Under the pieces are notes generated by a model, which was not told where the DNA came from, did not search any database, and worked only from the letters and a program-made list of their open reading frames with translations. Of a DNA stretch of 64,000 bases, positions 62,182 through 64,000 are shown piece after piece (the first letter of the stretch is position 1; each line of letters starts with the position of its first letter). Both the position numbers and the translations under genes were made by a program. This DNA is from Mesorhizobium sp. (GTDB taxonomy: Bacteria > Pseudomonadota > Alphaproteobacteria > Rhizobiales > Rhizobiaceae), in NCBI RefSeq assembly GCF_024710845.1, contig NZ_JANJTZ010000051.1, forward strand, positions 186,001 through 250,000, in the 5' to 3' direction.

Positions 62182-64000
62182 CTATTGCGGCTGCGGCTCC
62201 ATGCCGCCTTCGGGCTCTGGGCCCTTCTTGCGCTTGCCGCCGGTCGCGCCGGCCTTCGGCACGGCCGAGCCGCGCGAGGGCGGGGTGTCGTCGCCGAGGT
62301 CGCGCGACGGCTTTTCGCCCTTCATGATCTGGTTGATCTCGTCGCCCGACAGCGTCTCGTATTCGAGCAGGCCTTCGGCAATCGCGATCCACTGCTTCTT
62401 GTACTTGGTCAGGATCGCGCGCGCCTCGGCATAGGCTTCGTCGATCAGGCGGCGCACTTCGGCGTCGATGATCTGGGCGGTCTCCTCCGAGACGTTCTGC
62501 GTGCGCGCCACCGAATGGCCGAGGAACACCTCTTCCTGGTTCTCGCCATAGGCGACGCGGCCGAGCTTGTCGGAGAAGCCCCACTGCGTGACCATCGAGC
62601 GGGCGAGCTTCGTCGCCTGCTGGATGTCGGACGACGCGCCGGAGGTGATGTTCTCCTTGCCGAACTTCAGTTCCTCGGCGACCCGGCCGCCCATCATGAT
62701 GATCAGGCGCGACACCATCCAGGTGTAGCTGATGGAGTAGCGGTCGCCTTCCGGGAGCTGCATGACCATGCCGAGCGCCCGGCCGCGCGGGATGATCGTT
62801 GCCTTGTGCAACGGATCGGCCTTGGCCACCTTGAGGGCCGTGATGGCGTGACCGGCCTCGTGATAGGCGGTCTTGGTCTTCTCTTCCTGCGTCATCGCGG
62901 TCGAGCGGCGCTCGGCGCCCATCATGATCTTGTCCTTGGCGTCCTCGAACTCGGCCATGGTGACGAGGCGCTTGTTGCGCCGCGCCGCCATCAGTGCCGA
63001 TTCGTTGACGAGGTTCATCAGATCCGCGCCGGAAAAGCCGGGCGTGCCGCGTGCCAGCACCTTGAGGTCGACATTCGGCGCCAGCGGCACGTTGCGCACG
63101 TGCACCTTGAGGATCTTCTCGCGGCCGACGATGTCGGGGTTCGGCACCACCACCTGGCGGTCGAAGCGGCCCGGGCGCAAAAGCGCGGGGTCGAGCACGT
63201 CGGGACGGTTGGTCGCGGCGATCAGGATGACGCCTTCGTTCGCCTCGAAGCCGTCCATCTCGACCAGCAGTTGGTTCAGCGTCTGCTCGCGCTCGTCATT
63301 GCCGCCGCCCAGCCCGGCGCCGCGATGGCGGCCGACCGCGTCGATCTCGTCGATGAAGATGATGCAGGGCGCGTTCTTCTTCGCCTGCTCGAACATGTCG
63401 CGGACGCGCGACGCGCCGACGCCGACGAACATCTCGACGAAATCGGAGCCGGAAATGGTGAAGAAGGGCACGTTGGCCTCACCGGCGACCGAGCGCGCCA
63501 GAAGCGTCTTGCCGGTGCCGGGAGGGCCGACCAGCAGCACGCCGCGCGGGATCTTGCCGCCGAGGCGCTGGAACTTCTGCGGATCGCGCAGGAATTCGAC
63601 GATCTCTTCCAGGTCCTGCTTGGCCTCGTCGACGCCGGCGACGTCGGCGAAGGTGACGCGGCCGTGCGCTTCGGTCAGAAGCTTGGCCTTCGACTTGCCG
63701 AAGCCCATGGCGCGGCCGGAGCCGGACTGCATCTGGCGCATGAAGAAGATCCAGACGCCGAGGATGAGCAGCATCGGCAGCCAGCCGATCAGCATGGAGA
63801 AGATGGAGCCGGAGCCGTCGTTTTCCGGCCGGGCATTGATGGTGACGTTCTTGTCCTCGAGCCGCTGCACCAGCGTCGGGTCGCCGGGCGAATAGGTCTG
63901 GAACCCGGTCGAGCTGTCCGAATAGGTGCCGGTGATGCGGTCGCCGGCAATCGTCACCGACTTCACCCGCCCGCCGTTCACGTCCTGGAGGAATTCGGAA
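62182..64000 (-). CDS. ftsH: ATP-dependent zinc metalloprotease FtsH (N-terminus beyond window edge)
   Basis: 606 codons are visible; the frame continues past base 64000 (EFLQD precedes the first in-frame GTG at 63981), so about 35 N-terminal residues including the first membrane span are missing. The second span ([20 protein letters not shown]), Walker [19 protein letters not shown], Walker [17 protein letters not shown], the second region of homology ([20 protein letters not shown]) and the zinc motif HEAGH are intact. A Gly/Pro-rich tail ends in EPQPQ. Core quality-control protease of the inner membrane. Confidence 0.98.
   Translation of the reverse strand, partial: SEFLQDVNGGRVKSVTIAGDRITGTYSDSSTGFQTYSPGDPTLVQRLEDKNVTINARPENDGSGSIFSMLIGWLPMLLILGVWIFFMRQMQSGSGRAMGFGKSKAKLLTEAHGRVTFADVAGVDEAKQDLEEIVEFLRDPQKFQRLGGKIPRGVLLVGPPGTGKTLLARSVAGEANVPFFTISGSDFVEMFVGVGASRVRDMFEQAKKNAPCIIFIDEIDAVGRHRGAGLGGGNDEREQTLNQLLVEMDGFEANEGVILIAATNRPDVLDPALLRPGRFDRQVVVPNPDIVGREKILKVHVRNVPLAPNVDLKVLARGTPGFSGADLMNLVNESALMAARRNKRLVTMAEFEDAKDKIMMGAERRSTAMTQEEKTKTAYHEAGHAITALKVAKADPLHKATIIPRGRALGMVMQLPEGDRYSISYTWMVSRLIIMMGGRVAEELKFGKENITSGASSDIQQATKLARSMVTQWGFSDKLGRVAYGENQEEVFLGHSVARTQNVSEETAQIIDAEVRRLIDEAYAEARAILTKYKKQWIAIAEGLLEYETLSGDEINQIMKGEKPSRDLGDDTPPSRGSAVPKAGATGGKRKKGPEPEGGMEPQPQ

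Noticed and set aside
1-64000. CRISPR arrays, rRNA genes, phage structural genes, integrases
   Set aside because: None were seen on either strand; the only RNA gene recognised is tRNA-Ser(CGA).

Overview
The window is high-GC DNA from an alphaproteobacterium of the order Hyphomicrobiales (Rhizobiales), probably close to Mesorhizobium or another member of the Phyllobacteriaceae. This rests on the style of the proteins (FtsH, solute-binding-protein transporters, a Sinorhizobium-like ehu/eut/doe ectoine block) and on gene organisation; no database search was possible. The right end (tRNA-Ser and ftsH) looks like core chromosome. Almost everything to its left is accessory: secretion, nutrient-scavenging catabolic operons, genomic debris and a defence-like segment.

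Layout. (1) 1-13310, minus strand: a type VI secretion operon in the order clpV(tssH), small leader ORF, tssA, tssB, tssC, hcp, tssE, tssF, tssG, FHA protein, tssJ, tssK. The last gene runs off the left edge; tssL, tssM and vgrG would be expected there. (2) 13311-14853: debris with a decayed LivG-type ATPase fragment and a small cysteine-rich mobile-element-like gene. (3) 14854-18783, plus: a spermidine/putrescine-type ABC importer. It converges on (4) 18815-22663, minus: a three-subunit molybdenum hydroxylase (FAD, 2Fe-2S and Mo subunits) with its own MoaD-like protein. (5) 22664-24200: a broken IS110-family transposase. (6) 24223-35031: an orphan amino-acid binding protein and a LysR regulator, divergent from a catabolic operon that holds a three-subunit flavin/2Fe-2S dehydrogenase of the opine/hydroxyproline type, an aldehyde dehydrogenase, DapB-like and DapA-like enzymes, an importer permease and ATPase, and a saccharopine-dehydrogenase-like protein. 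(7) 35068-41501: an RpiR-controlled operon (aminotransferase, binding protein, permease, ATPase, C45 N-acyl hydrolase) divergent from a beta-keto acid cleavage enzyme. Read together it is a candidate route for N-acylated beta-amino acids. (8) 41859-42028: remnant of the plasmid antirestriction gene ardC. (9) 42054-53955: an ectoine/hydroxyectoine uptake and degradation locus (doeD, doeC, asnC, eutC, eutB, ehuADCB, divergent doeA, an ArgE-type deacetylase, gntR), with two palindromic operators in the divergent promoter region. (10) 55176-61753: a defence-like segment with a CoiA-like nuclease, a BRCT protein, a NdpA-like nucleoid protein paired with a membrane protein, and an Mrr-type endonuclease. 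It ends next to tRNA-Ser(CGA) at 61918-62007, a plausible island boundary. (11) 62182-64000: ftsH, truncated by the window edge.

Recurring themes are several ABC importers dedicated to nitrogen-containing compatible solutes or amino-acid derivatives, each next to the enzymes that would degrade the cargo, and a strong stem-loop just after the binding-protein gene in every complete importer operon. The most novel-looking pieces are the beta-amino-acid-like operon (7), the dehydrogenase/DapA/DapB operon (6) and the NdpA plus membrane-protein pair (10).
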